Shown here in pieces: positions 41,918 to 52,693 of a stretch of DNA of 64,000 nt (positions are counted from its first letter, which is position 1; each line of letters starts with the position of its first letter). Source of the stretch: Trichomonas vaginalis G3 (lineage: Eukaryota > Parabasalia > Trichomonadida > Trichomonadidae); NCBI RefSeq assembly GCF_026262505.1, contig NC_067204.1, positions 24,707,300-24,771,299 of the forward strand, read 5' to 3'. The notes under the pieces were generated by a model, which saw only the letters and a program-made list of their open reading frames with translations, made no database searches and was not told the DNA's origin. The position numbers and the translations under genes were made by a program.

Positions 41918-43657
41918 TTATAAATTCCATCTATTGAAGGTTTCTGTTGTATCTGCGCTTCCTTCTAACTTCTTATAGTTTTCAATGATATCCTTGACCT
42001 TACCTTTAACTTCCTCGACCTCTGAACTATCAACATAAATATCAAATAACTCAGATTTGGCTAAATTCTTAACAAACGCGAATTTCTTCTTAGTTGTGAA
42101 GCTATCAAGGGCATTAACAACATTTCGGATGATTTCTGCATCCAAAACGTCGCCAATACTTTTAGATAACTGACTTGGAGGAATTTGGGTAAGAGTTTCC
42201 TTGTATTGCTCTGGTCTGAGGTCTGACCATGATACATTAATAGGCTCTTGAGCTTTCTTGGCTTTCTTTGCTGGAGAAGCTTGTTTCTTTGGAGATTTTG
42301 TTTCTTTCTTGATATTTTGGACTTCGTTAAGGATATCGAGAGCTTCTTTAGTAGCGCTATCGAGCTCTTGTAACTCTGGTGTTGCTTTCTTTGGCTTTTC
42401 CTCTTCTTGGACAATTTCGATTTTCTTTGGCTTTGGCTCTTCTTCCTCTGCAACAATTGCAACTTTCTTTGGCTTTGGCTCTTCTTCCTCTGCAACAATT
42501 GCAACTTTCTTTGGCTTTGGCTCTTCTTCTTCGGCCACGATTTCGACTTTCTTTGGTTTTCGCTCTTCTTCTGCGACAATTGGAACTTTCTTTGGTTGTA
42601 CAGGTTCTTCTGATACTATTTCGACCTTCTTTGGCTTTGGTGTCTCTTCAGAAACGATTTCAACTTTGGATGGAGCAGATGGCTGAATTTCGTTCATAGA
42701 AACAGATTCTTCTTCGACAATTGTCACCTTGTGAGGCTTTGGAACAGGCATTGGGATGAGTTTTGGCTCCTCTTCGACCTTTTCTTCCTCGACAATTTGA
42801 ACTTTTGGTTTCTGTACTGGTTCTTCTGATACTGGCTGGATCTTTGGTGATTCTACAGGCTTCTCTTCCTGTACTGGCTTGATCTTTGGCTCCTGGACGA
42901 CTTTAATCTTGCCATCTGCGGAAATTCCGAGTTTGGCACGGATTTTTGTAAGCATATCGGCAATTTGATGGAAGTTCTTTGCTTGGTCTTCGATGAATTC
43001 GAGGTCCTGAAGTGCTTCGTAGTCCTTTCCAAGAGCTTCTCTTGCACATGCACGTCTCATGTAAGCTTTGACGTAACGAGGATCGTATTTGATAGCTTCT
43101 GTGGCATCTCTTTCAGATTCTCTGTAGTTTCCGTTGAAGAATTGTGTTGTTGAGCGATTGAAATAGTAAACAGCGTTTGTTGGTGCGAGTTTGATAGCTG
43201 CTGTATATTCACGAATAGCGGCTTCGTATTTCTTATCTTTGAATAACTTGTTACCTTTCTCTTTGTGCTCTTCTGCTGTTTCCTTTGTATTTTCTTCGAT
43301 ATCATCATCTCCTTCTTCATCCATTTTCTTAAGTTTGGCATCGAGTTTTTGCCACTCTTCGTATGAACGTCCGTATGCGCCTTTTGATGGAGCTGTACTC
43401 GTTGCTTCCTTTACTGGAATTTCTTGTTTTGCGTCTGCTTTGACTTCTGCTTCTTTCTTGATCTCAACTCTGGTAGGAGCAGCATCAGTCTTCTGTTCTT
43501 TTGGCTTTTCTGCGTTTTCTTTTAGTACTTTTTTAGCTTTTTCAATTAAATCTTGGTCTATTTTCTCTATCTTCTCTTCCCATGAAATAATGGACTGTAA
43601 GTTTTGGCGTGTTTCATTTGCTTGGTTTCGAATCTGAAGTTGAATATCAACAGACAT
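41918..43657 (-). CDS. RPAP3-like TPR co-chaperone
   Basis: A 579-residue protein starting MSVDIQLQIRNQANE; the frame runs on to a non-ATG start but this ATG follows TTCAATTCA and matches the family start. The N-terminus with a Trp-Glu-rich segment and GRSYEEWQKLDAKL resembles RPAP3. Three TPR repeats occupy about 125-235 (KEKGNKLFKDKKYEAAIREYTAAI and following). A long repetitive linker repeats KPKKVxIVxEEEE about ten times. The last 115 residues (SWSDLRPEQY onwards) match the RPAP3 C-terminal helical domain. RPAP3 with PIH1 and RuvBL ATPases forms R2TP, which works with Hsp90 to assemble RNA polymerases and snoRNPs; SPAG1-like dynein assembly factors are the alternative. Confidence 0.75.
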   Translation of the reverse strand: MSVDIQLQIRNQANETRQNLQSIISWEEKIEKIDQDLIEKAKKVLKENAEKPKEQKTDAAPTRVEIKKEAEVKADAKQEIPVKEATSTAPSKGAYGRSYEEWQKLDAKLKKMDEEGDDDIEENTKETAEEHKEKGNKLFKDKKYEAAIREYTAAIKLAPTNAVYYFNRSTTQFFNGNYRESERDATEAIKYDPRYVKAYMRRACAREALGKDYEALQDLEFIEDQAKNFHQIADMLTKIRAKLGISADGKIKVVQEPKIKPVQEEKPVESPKIQPVSEEPVQKPKVQIVEEEKVEEEPKLIPMPVPKPHKVTIVEEESVSMNEIQPSAPSKVEIVSEETPKPKKVEIVSEEPVQPKKVPIVAEEERKPKKVEIVAEEEEPKPKKVAIVAEEEEPKPKKVAIVAEEEEPKPKKIEIVQEEEKPKKATPELQELDSATKEALDILNEVQNIKKETKSPKKQASPAKKAKKAQEPINVSWSDLRPEQYKETLTQIPPSQLSKSIGDVLDAEIIRNVVNALDSFTTKKKFAFVKNLAKSELFDIYVDSSEVEEVKGKVKDIIENYKKLEGSADTTETFNRWNL

Positions 43658-44021
43658 TGAATTGAAAAAAAAAAATAAAAAACGTTCTTCAAAAAAATTT
43701 TTATAAGTGTTCCGACAAAACGAAATATGGGAATAGTAAGGTGACATGATTTGCATTAAATGCATCCAGTAGATATTAGCCTGAATGACAAAAATCAAAA
43801 TTTCGATAATAAAATATTGATGAAATACGCTTATTTAGCATTGGATTAATCATACAATATAGAATTATTCATGAATTGATATGTAAAATGAGAATATTCA
43901 TAGAATTCAGAAACATTTCATTTTGAATTTCATAGATTTCAGACGAAAGAGAATGGTTTTGGCATGTAATTTAAAAATATGATAAAAATTAATATTGTAT
44001 ATATATTTAATAAATAAAACT
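43658..44021. other. AT-rich spacer
   Basis: No separate gene seen; it holds the promoter of the RPAP3-like gene and the 3' flank of the type I membrane protein gene. Confidence 0.4.
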
Positions 44022-44852
44022 CTAATTGATTGTAATTGGCTTCTTCTTGAGGATTCTGCAGAAGGCATAGACCCAACCACCGATAAGAAGGAGGGTTGGA
44101 AGCATTCCGAGAATTGGGAAAATTGCGTATTTGGAATTGAATAAACCGAAATCAACTGGAGGAACGGATTTGACTTCTCCTTCGTATTCGATCATGTTCT
44201 TATATGGATCCTTAACTTCACCAAGAATTGTAACATGGCCAGGCTCGGAATCTTGAGTCTTAAGATCGAAAACAAATGGGCGTGGGGATGTTGGTGATGG
44301 GTATACTGATCTTGTTCCAGTGAATATATCATAGTAACTTCCTGAAACCATATCATCTCGATATACGTACATCTTGTCTCCATTAAGATAAGCTTGAGCG
44401 CCAATCATGAGCTTTTGAGCACCAGGAGCATAGAATACGCATGTATCTTTGTTCTTTTCGTCTGCTTGCATTGTGTAGTTCATTTTTTGTGTTGTGATGA
44501 TCTTGAAACCGTTGATGCAAGCTGTATTTTGATCTGTTGGAAGTGTAACGTGAGCAAGGGTAACGCATTGGTCCTTTGTCAGGTTAGCGACAATTTGAAC
44601 ATTACCCTTTGGGAATCTCAATGCTGGGAATGACATGTTAATATCTACTGGTGATGTGCCGGCTGGATAGCTATATTGTAATTTTACGTTTGCTGGAGCT
44701 TCAACCACAGCAACAATGAAATCTGAGCGCTGCATGTAATCGAAAACGTAAGATGTTTCTTCTTCTGGGCAATTCCTAACAAAGTCAATTGTGTTAAGAA
44801 GGTGAACTGTGCTTGTGGCACATAAAACATTGGAAAGGAAATACAAAAACAT
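44022..44852 (-). CDS. Type I membrane protein of unknown function
   Basis: A 276-residue protein. Residues 1-15 (MFLYFLSNVLCATST) form a signal peptide, the lumenal or external part (about 20-235) has paired cysteines and a few N-glycosylation sequons (NMS, NLT, NYT), and one span (about 242-265) precedes a short basic tail RILKKKPITIN. The tail lacks a terminal KKxx signal. I do not recognise the ectodomain. It may be a trichomonad-specific secretory pathway or surface protein. Confidence 0.6.
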   Translation of the reverse strand: MFLYFLSNVLCATSTVHLLNTIDFVRNCPEEETSYVFDYMQRSDFIVAVVEAPANVKLQYSYPAGTSPVDINMSFPALRFPKGNVQIVANLTKDQCVTLAHVTLPTDQNTACINGFKIITTQKMNYTMQADEKNKDTCVFYAPGAQKLMIGAQAYLNGDKMYVYRDDMVSGSYYDIFTGTRSVYPSPTSPRPFVFDLKTQDSEPGHVTILGEVKDPYKNMIEYEGEVKSVPPVDFGLFNSKYAIFPILGMLPTLLLIGGWVYAFCRILKKKPITIN

Positions 44853-45336
44853 TTGTCACGTTTTATCATCGTCCTACAACTCCGATACTATAGTTCTTTG
44901 AATTTTTGAATCAGATTTCAGTCTGTCGTTTTTGTCGCTGATCTAAGAATGAAGACATTAAAAATGTCCGAAATTTTTCTACCTGTATTTAAAAATCAAT
45001 CGAAATTTCTTCAACCATTCTAAAACTACTTGAAAATCTTAAAAATTGCTCCACTTTCTTGTTTATATAAAATTTCTAGAATCCTGGTTCAAAATTACAC
45101 AAGAATCTTCCAATTTCGATCAATTGACTTCAAAACATTTGAGAGCGTTTGAAATCAATGTTATTTCTCACAAGAAGATATTGTTCGGATGGAAAAATCC
45201 CCAATTTATCAACTTCTCTAAAAATATGATTTTGGTTGGTCACAATTGACAATATTGGATATAGATACTTAGTTTCAATATTATAATTAATATCAGAACT
45301 TATATTCAACATATTAAAAATTTTTGAGCTAACGTG
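44853..45336. other. AT-rich spacer before the Polinton
   Basis: No gene supported. It is the last host-type sequence before the element; composition and codon pattern change to the right of about 45340. Confidence 0.45.
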
Positions 45337-45370
45337 AGTAGTAGGATAGGAAGGGTTGTGTGACTTTTTT

Positions 45371-45420
45371 TGTTACGTCTATATATAGACGAAGGTATAT
45401 TTTCACATCTTCTATATATA
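45371..45420. repeat. Palindromic motifs near the left end of the Polinton
   Basis: CGTCTATATATAGACG is a perfect 16-base palindrome, and TCTATATATAGAT repeats its core some 30 bases later. They could belong to the terminal repeat or to an origin. Confidence 0.6.
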
Positions 45421-45588
45421 GATGATATAAAAATTTTTTCTTACGTTTTTTAAGTCATGAATTCGTAAGAAAGCGCGACATTATTAAATAAATTAGTAAT
45501 AAATATTTATATACTAAACGCATTAAAAAATTAACATTAATATTAAAATAATTTATCTTTTATCTTTTATAAAAGAAGCTATATATAG

Positions 45589-45711
45589 ATGATGTCAGAT
45601 ATTCCGCGATTAATTAAACATTGTTTAAATCATGAATGGAATCAATGGAGTCATAATCAAAGACCTCATAAACGAGTAAAAGAAATTAGAAATAATTATT
45701 TTCATGAATGA
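45589..45711 (+). CDS. Small 40-residue open frame at the Polinton left end
   Basis: Begins MMSDIPRLIKHCLNHEWNQW and ends HKRVKEIRNNYFHE. It is basic, His- and Trp-rich, and has protein-like composition, but no family is known to me. It may be a remnant. Confidence 0.3.
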   Translation: MMSDIPRLIKHCLNHEWNQWSHNQRPHKRVKEIRNNYFHE

Positions 45712-45812
45712 AAGATTCACTACCATAATGAAATAAAAAAAAATTTTTTAAAAATAAACTTTAAAAATTAATGTCTTACATTTTTGAATAATTTATTTTT
45801 ATTTTGTATGAA

Positions 45813-46745
45813 ATGAGCGTCAAGACTAACGACATGAAAACATTAGGATTCACAAACGAGGAAATAAAGGATATATTAGATGAGGCGGGTTATGAGGTTA
45901 GTAAATATTATTTAAGAAATTGTCAAAAATTCGCGGAGTTTTTAAATGAGTTTGATTATGATGGAAAAATGAATAAAGATGATGTTATAAATTTCTTATA
46001 TCCCACATCTAAAGAAGGAACCGTTAATGATGTTTTTCCTGAATATTATGAAGAACGGATTAAAGATGATGAATACGATGAAATTGAAAGACTGGAAAAA
46101 ATAAGAGATGAAATAGATGAAAAAATTAAGGAATTAAGAGAAGTTGAAAATGAAGTAGAGGGTTTAATGAATATCCCAGCTTCAGAATCAGAAGTACAGA
46201 AATCTCATGAAGAAAGATATAAAAATTATGTCTCAGAATCAACACAAAATTTATTAGATGGTGAAATAGATGAAACACTTTCAGAAGAAGGTACTAAATT
46301 TATTCGTAAACATAAGTTACAATTTATTGATAATGAAGAATACCCTTGTATCTTACTTTCACCACCTTTAGATTCCGAAAAATTCAAAAAAGCTCTTAAA
46401 AACGTGACATATGCAACTAATACGATTAAGAAAGAAGATCATGATATTTACACAAATTATTATTTAAATAAATGCACAGGTGTTGATAAAGTTTTTGATT
46501 TATTAGATAAAATATCAAAAGAAACCATTGGAACATATAAAATTTTGTGTGATTGTGGTTTCATTATTGAAGATACCAATAATGTTTCATATGAAAGAAC
46601 AACACCGAAGGAAGACGAAGTGGAAAGGTCTATACCATTCGTTATTAAGAATATAAAAGATATGAAAACTTATAAGCATTATATTTATTCATTTATTTCA
46701 GAAAAAATGGAAGCAACCCATAAAACATCTTCTCATCATTTTTAG
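45813..46745 (+). CDS. Polinton hypothetical protein, acidic and coiled-coil
   Basis: About 310 residues from the ATG at 45813 (MSVKTNDMKTLGF). Residues about 85-120 form a charged coiled coil, and a CDCGFII segment lies near residue 250. I recognise no family. It is the first long gene of the rightward arm and is preceded by the element-specific T-rich leader ending TTTTGTATGAA. A short coding-like stretch without a good start follows between it and the polymerase, at about 46760-46900. Confidence 0.5.
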   Translation: MSVKTNDMKTLGFTNEEIKDILDEAGYEVSKYYLRNCQKFAEFLNEFDYDGKMNKDDVINFLYPTSKEGTVNDVFPEYYEERIKDDEYDEIERLEKIRDEIDEKIKELREVENEVEGLMNIPASESEVQKSHEERYKNYVSESTQNLLDGEIDETLSEEGTKFIRKHKLQFIDNEEYPCILLSPPLDSEKFKKALKNVTYATNTIKKEDHDIYTNYYLNKCTGVDKVFDLLDKISKETIGTYKILCDCGFIIEDTNNVSYERTTPKEDEVERSIPFVIKNIKDMKTYKHYIYSFISEKMEATHKTSSHHF

Positions 46746-46949
46746 CTATTCATACATTCCTTTTCAAAGTTGTGAAATTAAATAAGACAGGAATTAGATT
46801 TAATGTATCAGGGTACGCATTCTTGAGTAAATTAAAATGTATTCGTCACGTCGCAGATGATAAAAATTTATGTGTTCTTAATTCATTTTATGGACTTTAA
46901 AAAAATAAACTTTATTTTTATTTATTTTTTAATTTTTATTCTTACATAA

Positions 46950-49900
46950 ATGAACAAAAACGGAACAGCTAAAATGAATGATAATCAAATTAGAGCAGAA
47001 GGTAGAAGGTTATTTAAACGCTTCTATAACATTTCTGATGGTGTTAATCCTAAAACTCGTAGAAGCTATTTAAATGAAGCAATAGATGCATATGAAGGGT
47101 TTGACATTTCATCAGAAAGTGAGAGATTAGCGAGAATGTTAAATGTTAATATTGATTTCTATTATTGTGATCCTCAACCAGAAGACGTGGACATAAATAA
47201 GGTAGACTTTCCATTAGTGGAATCAATAATGATAGATCCAGAATTTGAAACAGTAAATATTTTATTAACACAGAGTCCATGTGGAAAACTTCACGCTGAC
47301 AGAATAACAGACGTTGAAGCACTCACCGGCTATAAAGTTTGTCCATATTGTAAAGAAGAAGTTTATTCTATCCGTGATGATCCAGAAAGGAAAAACCAAA
47401 GAAGATTTTTAAAGCATTGTGAGAAATGTAAAGAAAATAATGGGAGATTAATTCAAGACGTTCAGTTGCAAAAGACACAGCAACCATATGCACCACATAT
47501 TACGAAACAGAAGATATATCAGTGGTTATTAGCTCATAATTTGCAGAAATATTATAAACCGACAAGATATTATATTACTTTTGACTTCGAAACATTAGAG
47601 ACTAAAGAAGAATTACAACTTTCTGAGTGTGCAACTTTGAACGCTTACTTAAAACCATTCATGGTATCATCAACGGTTAAATTAAATGATAAAACATATA
47701 CGAGGAATTTTTGCTTAACTTCGAGTGATTCTTTTATTTCTGATTGGATTGAGTTTTTATTTTCAACCTGTTCATTAGTTGCTAAATCAAATATTGAACA
47801 ATATGAAGAATTAATGAAGTCGCAAACAGACCAAACGGTGGGGACTTTGTCTCATACATTAAATGAAAAACAGAAGGAAGCATTTAAAGAACTTCTAGAT
47901 GAGGAATTCAATAAAGTGAATATCATAGGTTTTAATTCGGGAAAGTTTGATTTAAATTTAATTCTTCGTGATTTAAACACTGCAAAATGGAAAATAAAAT
48001 CAATGCTGGGTTCATCTTCACAATTTAAGCAAATCATTGTAAAGAAAACAAACGTTCCATATGAATTGAGATTTATTGACATCAGAAATTATATAGCGGG
48101 TGGGACATTAGACCAATTCACTCAAGATTTCGGAAATAATAAATCACGTGTTAAATCCTTTTTCCCTTATCAATTCATCACATGGGAAAATTACGAAGAA
48201 GAATTATATAAAGTGGAACCATTCACTCAAGATTCATTTTATTCAGCATTAACTCAAGAAACTATATCAGATAGTGATTATCAAATATATCTCAATGATG
48301 CTAAAATTTTTAAGAATAGATTAGAATATTTTATTCATTATTGCAATAAAGATGTTGAAATTATGATTGACCCAATCGATAAAATTATTGAAGAAACATT
48401 TGTTTATAAAATTGACATGCTTCATAATCTTTCTTTATCATCGAATGCTTCAATGATTCGTTACGCTTTAGCATATAAAGACTTTAATCCTAATGAAAAA
48501 TATCCTGAGGAAGAGATAGAATCAAGTTTTGAATTAACGAAAAAGTATTGGAAATATAAAATTGAATCATATAAGAAACAAGATGAAAAAGCAGAAAGGG
48601 ATACTAAAAATAATGTTTCAATGGATGATTTTCAATACTATCACGATTTAATCCTTTCATCTAAATGCAAAATGTGTGGTAAAGCGTTTACATATGCAAA
48701 TAAACCAACATTAGATAGAATCGATAATGAAAAACCACATACCAAAGAAAATTGTCAGTTAATGTGTTGTTATTGCAATGTCGTAAAATCAAATAAAGAT
48801 GAAGATGTTCAACGTTTAAGAATCAATTTAAGAAATTACGCATTAAAAAATAATTTACCAATGACTTTAGATTCAGTTGAAGCTTATCACATTCTCCGTA
48901 ATGGAATTACTGGTGGTTTATCAAATGTTCAACACCGTGTTAATCTTAAAGGAATCACACACATTAATAAACTTTCATATAGTCCAGAAACTAAAACTGT
49001 ATCAAATGAGGACACTTCCAACATCATGACTCATTTCGTTGGTGTTGATTTTAATTCATTATATCCTTCATCATTTTCATCTAATCCTCATGATTTCATT
49101 CAATATACTGACCATAAAATGTATATGCCGGGAAGATTGAATGGTGTTATCATTTGTGATACAGCAACAAAGAAAGCAAAAGCACTGGGAATAATTAAGA
49201 AGAAAAATACTTTATTCGTTGCTGAAGTAAAGGGTCACATTGATGAAAAATACATTAATGATTACATAAACTTTTTACCGATAATAAGAAACTTAGATAT
49301 TATCACAGATGAAAAAACAATTGGTAGTTTTATGTATAATTACATGAAATCAAACAATCTACCAGTTGACCAGAAACAGAGAAAATTAACTCAATTAGCA
49401 TCAACACACAACCAATATCAACCATTTTCTTCTTATTATCTTTGGTATCTAATAGACAGATTTCATTTTATCATTGATGACATTCAATCAATTTTAACAT
49501 TTACTAAAAACACTTGTTTTAATGAATTTGCGAACAAATTTATGAACGAAAGACAAAAGGCTGAATTAGAAGGAAATAAAGGAAAAAGTTTATTTTGCAA
49601 AATTTCACTTAATGGATCATATGGTTACGATGCAATGAATACACAAAATTACGCAAAGACTAAAATAATGAATGCACAGAAGGCACGCGTTGCATGTATG
49701 TCAAATAAGTTTAAAAACATAAGAGAAATAGGTGAAGATACATATCAAGTGATGCTCAAAGATAGATTTTATAGATGTGATACATGTTTACAAGAGGCAT
49801 TCTTCACTTTAGATAATGCTAAATACTGGTATTTGGTTTTCATTTATGATTTTATGTATAAATGTATGAATGTTAATCGTTTTCATTTCATTGAAGGTGA

Positions 49901-50427
49901 TACTGATTCATCTTATTGGGCAATCGCTGGCGATCCAAGTCTTCCTAACACTCAAGCATTTCAAGCAATTGTTACCGATAAACAATTTTATGATAAAAAC
50001 ATTTTCAAATTCGCACCATTTGATTTCTTCTGTTTTGATGAGAAATTTAAACCTAAATTAAAGAATAAAGCTGAAGAAAAAGCACATGAGAAAAAATTAT
50101 TGGGTTTAGCAATTGAGAAAACAAGGTGATAACATGGTTGCTTTATGTCCTAAGTGTTATACATCATTCAACGGTTCAATTGATGGAAGTGATTTTAAAA
50201 AGATTGCACAAAAAATGAAGGGTGTTAGTTTAAGACAAAATAAGCAATTAACACCTAAAAAATATTTGGATATAATAAATGATAAAGTGATATTTGATGG
50301 TCAGAATATTAATTTACAACTTAAAAACGGGTCAATGACTCGCTTAACAATTGGTAAGACTGCATTAACAGGAGCACACACTAAGGCTGTATGTTGTGAA
50401 AATGGATGTTGTATGCCATTTATTTAA
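46950..50427 (+). CDS. Polinton protein-primed DNA polymerase B region with HNH domain
   Basis: The N-terminus holds a zinc-finger-like CPYCKEE...HCEKC cluster (about 130-160). The 3'-5' exonuclease motifs are visible: TFDFETLE (about 210), GFNSGKFDLN (about 328) and YCNKDVEIM (about 465). Polymerase motifs follow: DFNSLYPSS (about 700), KISLNGSYGYD (about 883) and GDTDSSY (about 984). Between them, at about 569-640, sits CKMCGK...TLDRIDNEKPHTKENC...CCYCN, an HNH nuclease-type zinc domain that is not a usual part of the family. This enzyme copies the element using a terminal protein primer. The region looks close to whole, with about one break. Confidence 0.85.
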
Positions 50428-50453
50428 TACAATTTAAAGTTTATTTTTAATGA

Positions 50454-50660
50454 AATGCCACAGAAGAGACAAAAGGAACCAAATCGATTTATACCAAATG
50501 GTTTTAACTTTCAGATTCCAAATAATCAACCACAACGAATTTTTTAAATCCCATCACAGCATCAACAGCAACAACAACCGCCACCATTTGATACCGTTTT
50601 AGAAGAAGGAACCGTTAATGATGGTTTTGATACTATGATTCAAAGAGGTGGGCACCCTTA
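50454..50660 (+). CDS. Short Gln/Pro-rich Polinton coding region
   Basis: A small frame region with RFIPNGFNFQIPNNQPQ and glutamine-rich composition, between the polymerase and integrase parts. It looks broken. No family recognised. Confidence 0.3.
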
Positions 50661-50684
50661 AACATTTATTTTATTTTTATATAA

Positions 50685-52200
50685 ATGAATAGCGTAGATT
50701 TAAAAAATTTAATTGATGATTTAGTACTTAATCAAAATTTTCTTAATTATTATGATTTAAAAGCATATCTCCAAAAATATGATAACAATATAACGGGTGA
50801 TGATATGGAATATTATTATCCATATTATAAAAATGAAATTTTGAAATATCATGATAGAATAATTTCTAAAATTAAAGACAAAATTAAAAATAATGAATAT
50901 ACAAAGGGAAAAACTAAATCACAACTTAAACAGTTGAAAGATTTCAAAAATAAAGTATTAACAGAAGAAGATATTGATGAATTATATAATTTATATAATC
51001 CTGAGCCGCAAAAACCAAAGGAACAAAAACAAAAGATGCAAAACGCCCAGGTCCTTCAGACCATAAATGAAGCACAAGCTTTAATTTATGATTCATTAGT
51101 TAAACTATATTCAGCCCGACTTTTAAATGAAGATCAACTTTTGGAATTCATCCTTCAACATAAACTCGAAGCGGGAAAGTATATCAAACCTTTATATACA
51201 GCATATTTAAAACAAATGAATAGAATACATCCAGAATTAATGAAGGAAGGAATGAAATCCAAAATTAAAGCAGATAAAATTAAACCACTTGCAACACCAA
51301 AACCTCCAACGACAGTACCGCCTCCTCCTTCAGTTAATCCTTCATCATTCACTTTATTATATCCATTTCAAACATTAAAGAAGCAAAAAGATTTTAAAAA
51401 GGATTTCAAGATATTAAATAAACCAATTGACCCAAAAATTCAACCGTTAAAGGAAAAATTTAGTCGCCCTTCATTTGCTCCATATCCATATTCATACGAA
51501 ATCGATCATCTGGAATATTCAAAAGGAAAAGTTACTTATTTATTTGCCATTAACATTAACACTAGATATTTATATTGCATTCCGGTGAAAGGGAAACAGA
51601 ACAGGAAACAAGAAGAGCTATACAATACTTACTAGATCATGAAAGAGTAGATAATATAAGGGGTGATGGTGATAAAGGATTTCAGGCAACTATGACTCAT
51701 TATTTCCCACAAATTAATTTTTCTTTTCATCCTCTCCATATACGTTCATAATAAAATAGTTTGATGCGGTAATGAGAACTCTTAGAGATGCGTTAGGGTT
51801 AACGGTCAGATATACTGGGATGGAAATCATGACTCCATCATACAACAGTTAGTATATTATTACAATAATACATGGCATAGAACTATAAACATGAAACCAG
51901 TGGAAATGAAAAATGATATTTCAAAAGAATGGGAATATATTAGAAAGCAAATGGAAAGGTTAAATGATGTTAAACGTGAACAAATTAATTCAGGGCTCAT
52001 GAATTTTAAACAAGGGATAAAGTTTTGATTCATCTCGATTATGGAAAAACTGATAAATCAATGACAAAAAGAAGACGAAGATTTGACACAATAGCTGAAT
52101 TTGTTAGATATATTAACGGCAATGCATTAGTTGAAGTTAACAATAAATTAATAGAAATTCCGATTTATTTTATTACTCCATTATATTTAAATAATATTTA
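50685..52200 (+). CDS. Polinton integrase region
   Basis: The first part encodes a Lys-rich helical region with a Pro-rich linker (TTVPPPPSVNPS), then the start of a retroviral-type integrase core (YEIDHLEYSKGKVTYLFAININ), where the Asp is the expected first catalytic acid. Further core-like coding follows to about 52200. Polinton integrases insert the element with short target duplications. The region looks broken, with a few breaks. The segment encoding QNAQVLQTI matches the fibre gene at 57617. Confidence 0.7.
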
Positions 52201-52220
52201 ATTTTTTTATTTCGTAAGAA

Positions 52221-52412
52221 ATGAGTGACAACGAAGCAGCCAAGAGTCCAGACGATGAATATAAAAAGAAACTAAACAGAATTAAATCAAAAATATGCTA
52301 TTACAAAAAGAAGCCACAATGCGGTGGGGTTGATGCCCATAAAACTAATGGAACTGAAAACGATGAAGAAATAATCGAAAAATTAGAACTTACCGTTCAA
52401 TCCTTAAACTGA
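52221..52412 (+). CDS. Small charged Polinton protein
   Basis: Sixty-three residues, starting MSDNEAAKSPDDEYKKK, with CYYKKKPQCGG in the middle. It has the element-type T-rich leader (TTTTTTTATTTCGTAAGAA before the ATG). No known family. Confidence 0.4.
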   Translation: MSDNEAAKSPDDEYKKKLNRIKSKICYYKKKPQCGGVDAHKTNGTENDEEIIEKLELTVQSLN

Positions 52413-52693
52413 GTGAAGCAAAAATAAAAGAATTAATAGAATAAATAAATTGATTGGAAGAGATGAATTTAATAAAGATGAATTTTTAAACTCAATCCAA
52501 ATTAATTTTTCTTTGACAACATCTCTCTTTCCATCATTACTGCATAACCGCATTTCTCAGTTTTAGTGGTTTGTTTTTTAATTCGTTCTTGCTCATTTTT
52601 ATCATTTCCTCCCTTGTTATGATTCGTCGGTAAATTTGAGCTTGTGGGTATCCATTTATATAAAAATAAAATTTTGTTATCACTTATTTTATC

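Noticed and set aside
42258-42699. Plus-strand repeated frames opposite the RPAP3-like gene
   Set aside because: They mirror the KPKKV...EEEE repeats of the real gene in reverse and have no start context.
41342-43798. Upstream extensions of the CTL-like (to 41378) and RPAP3-like (to 43798) genes
   Set aside because: They start at non-family positions, partly at TTG; the ATGs at 41342 and 43657 fit the families and leave initiator-like sequence upstream for the latter.
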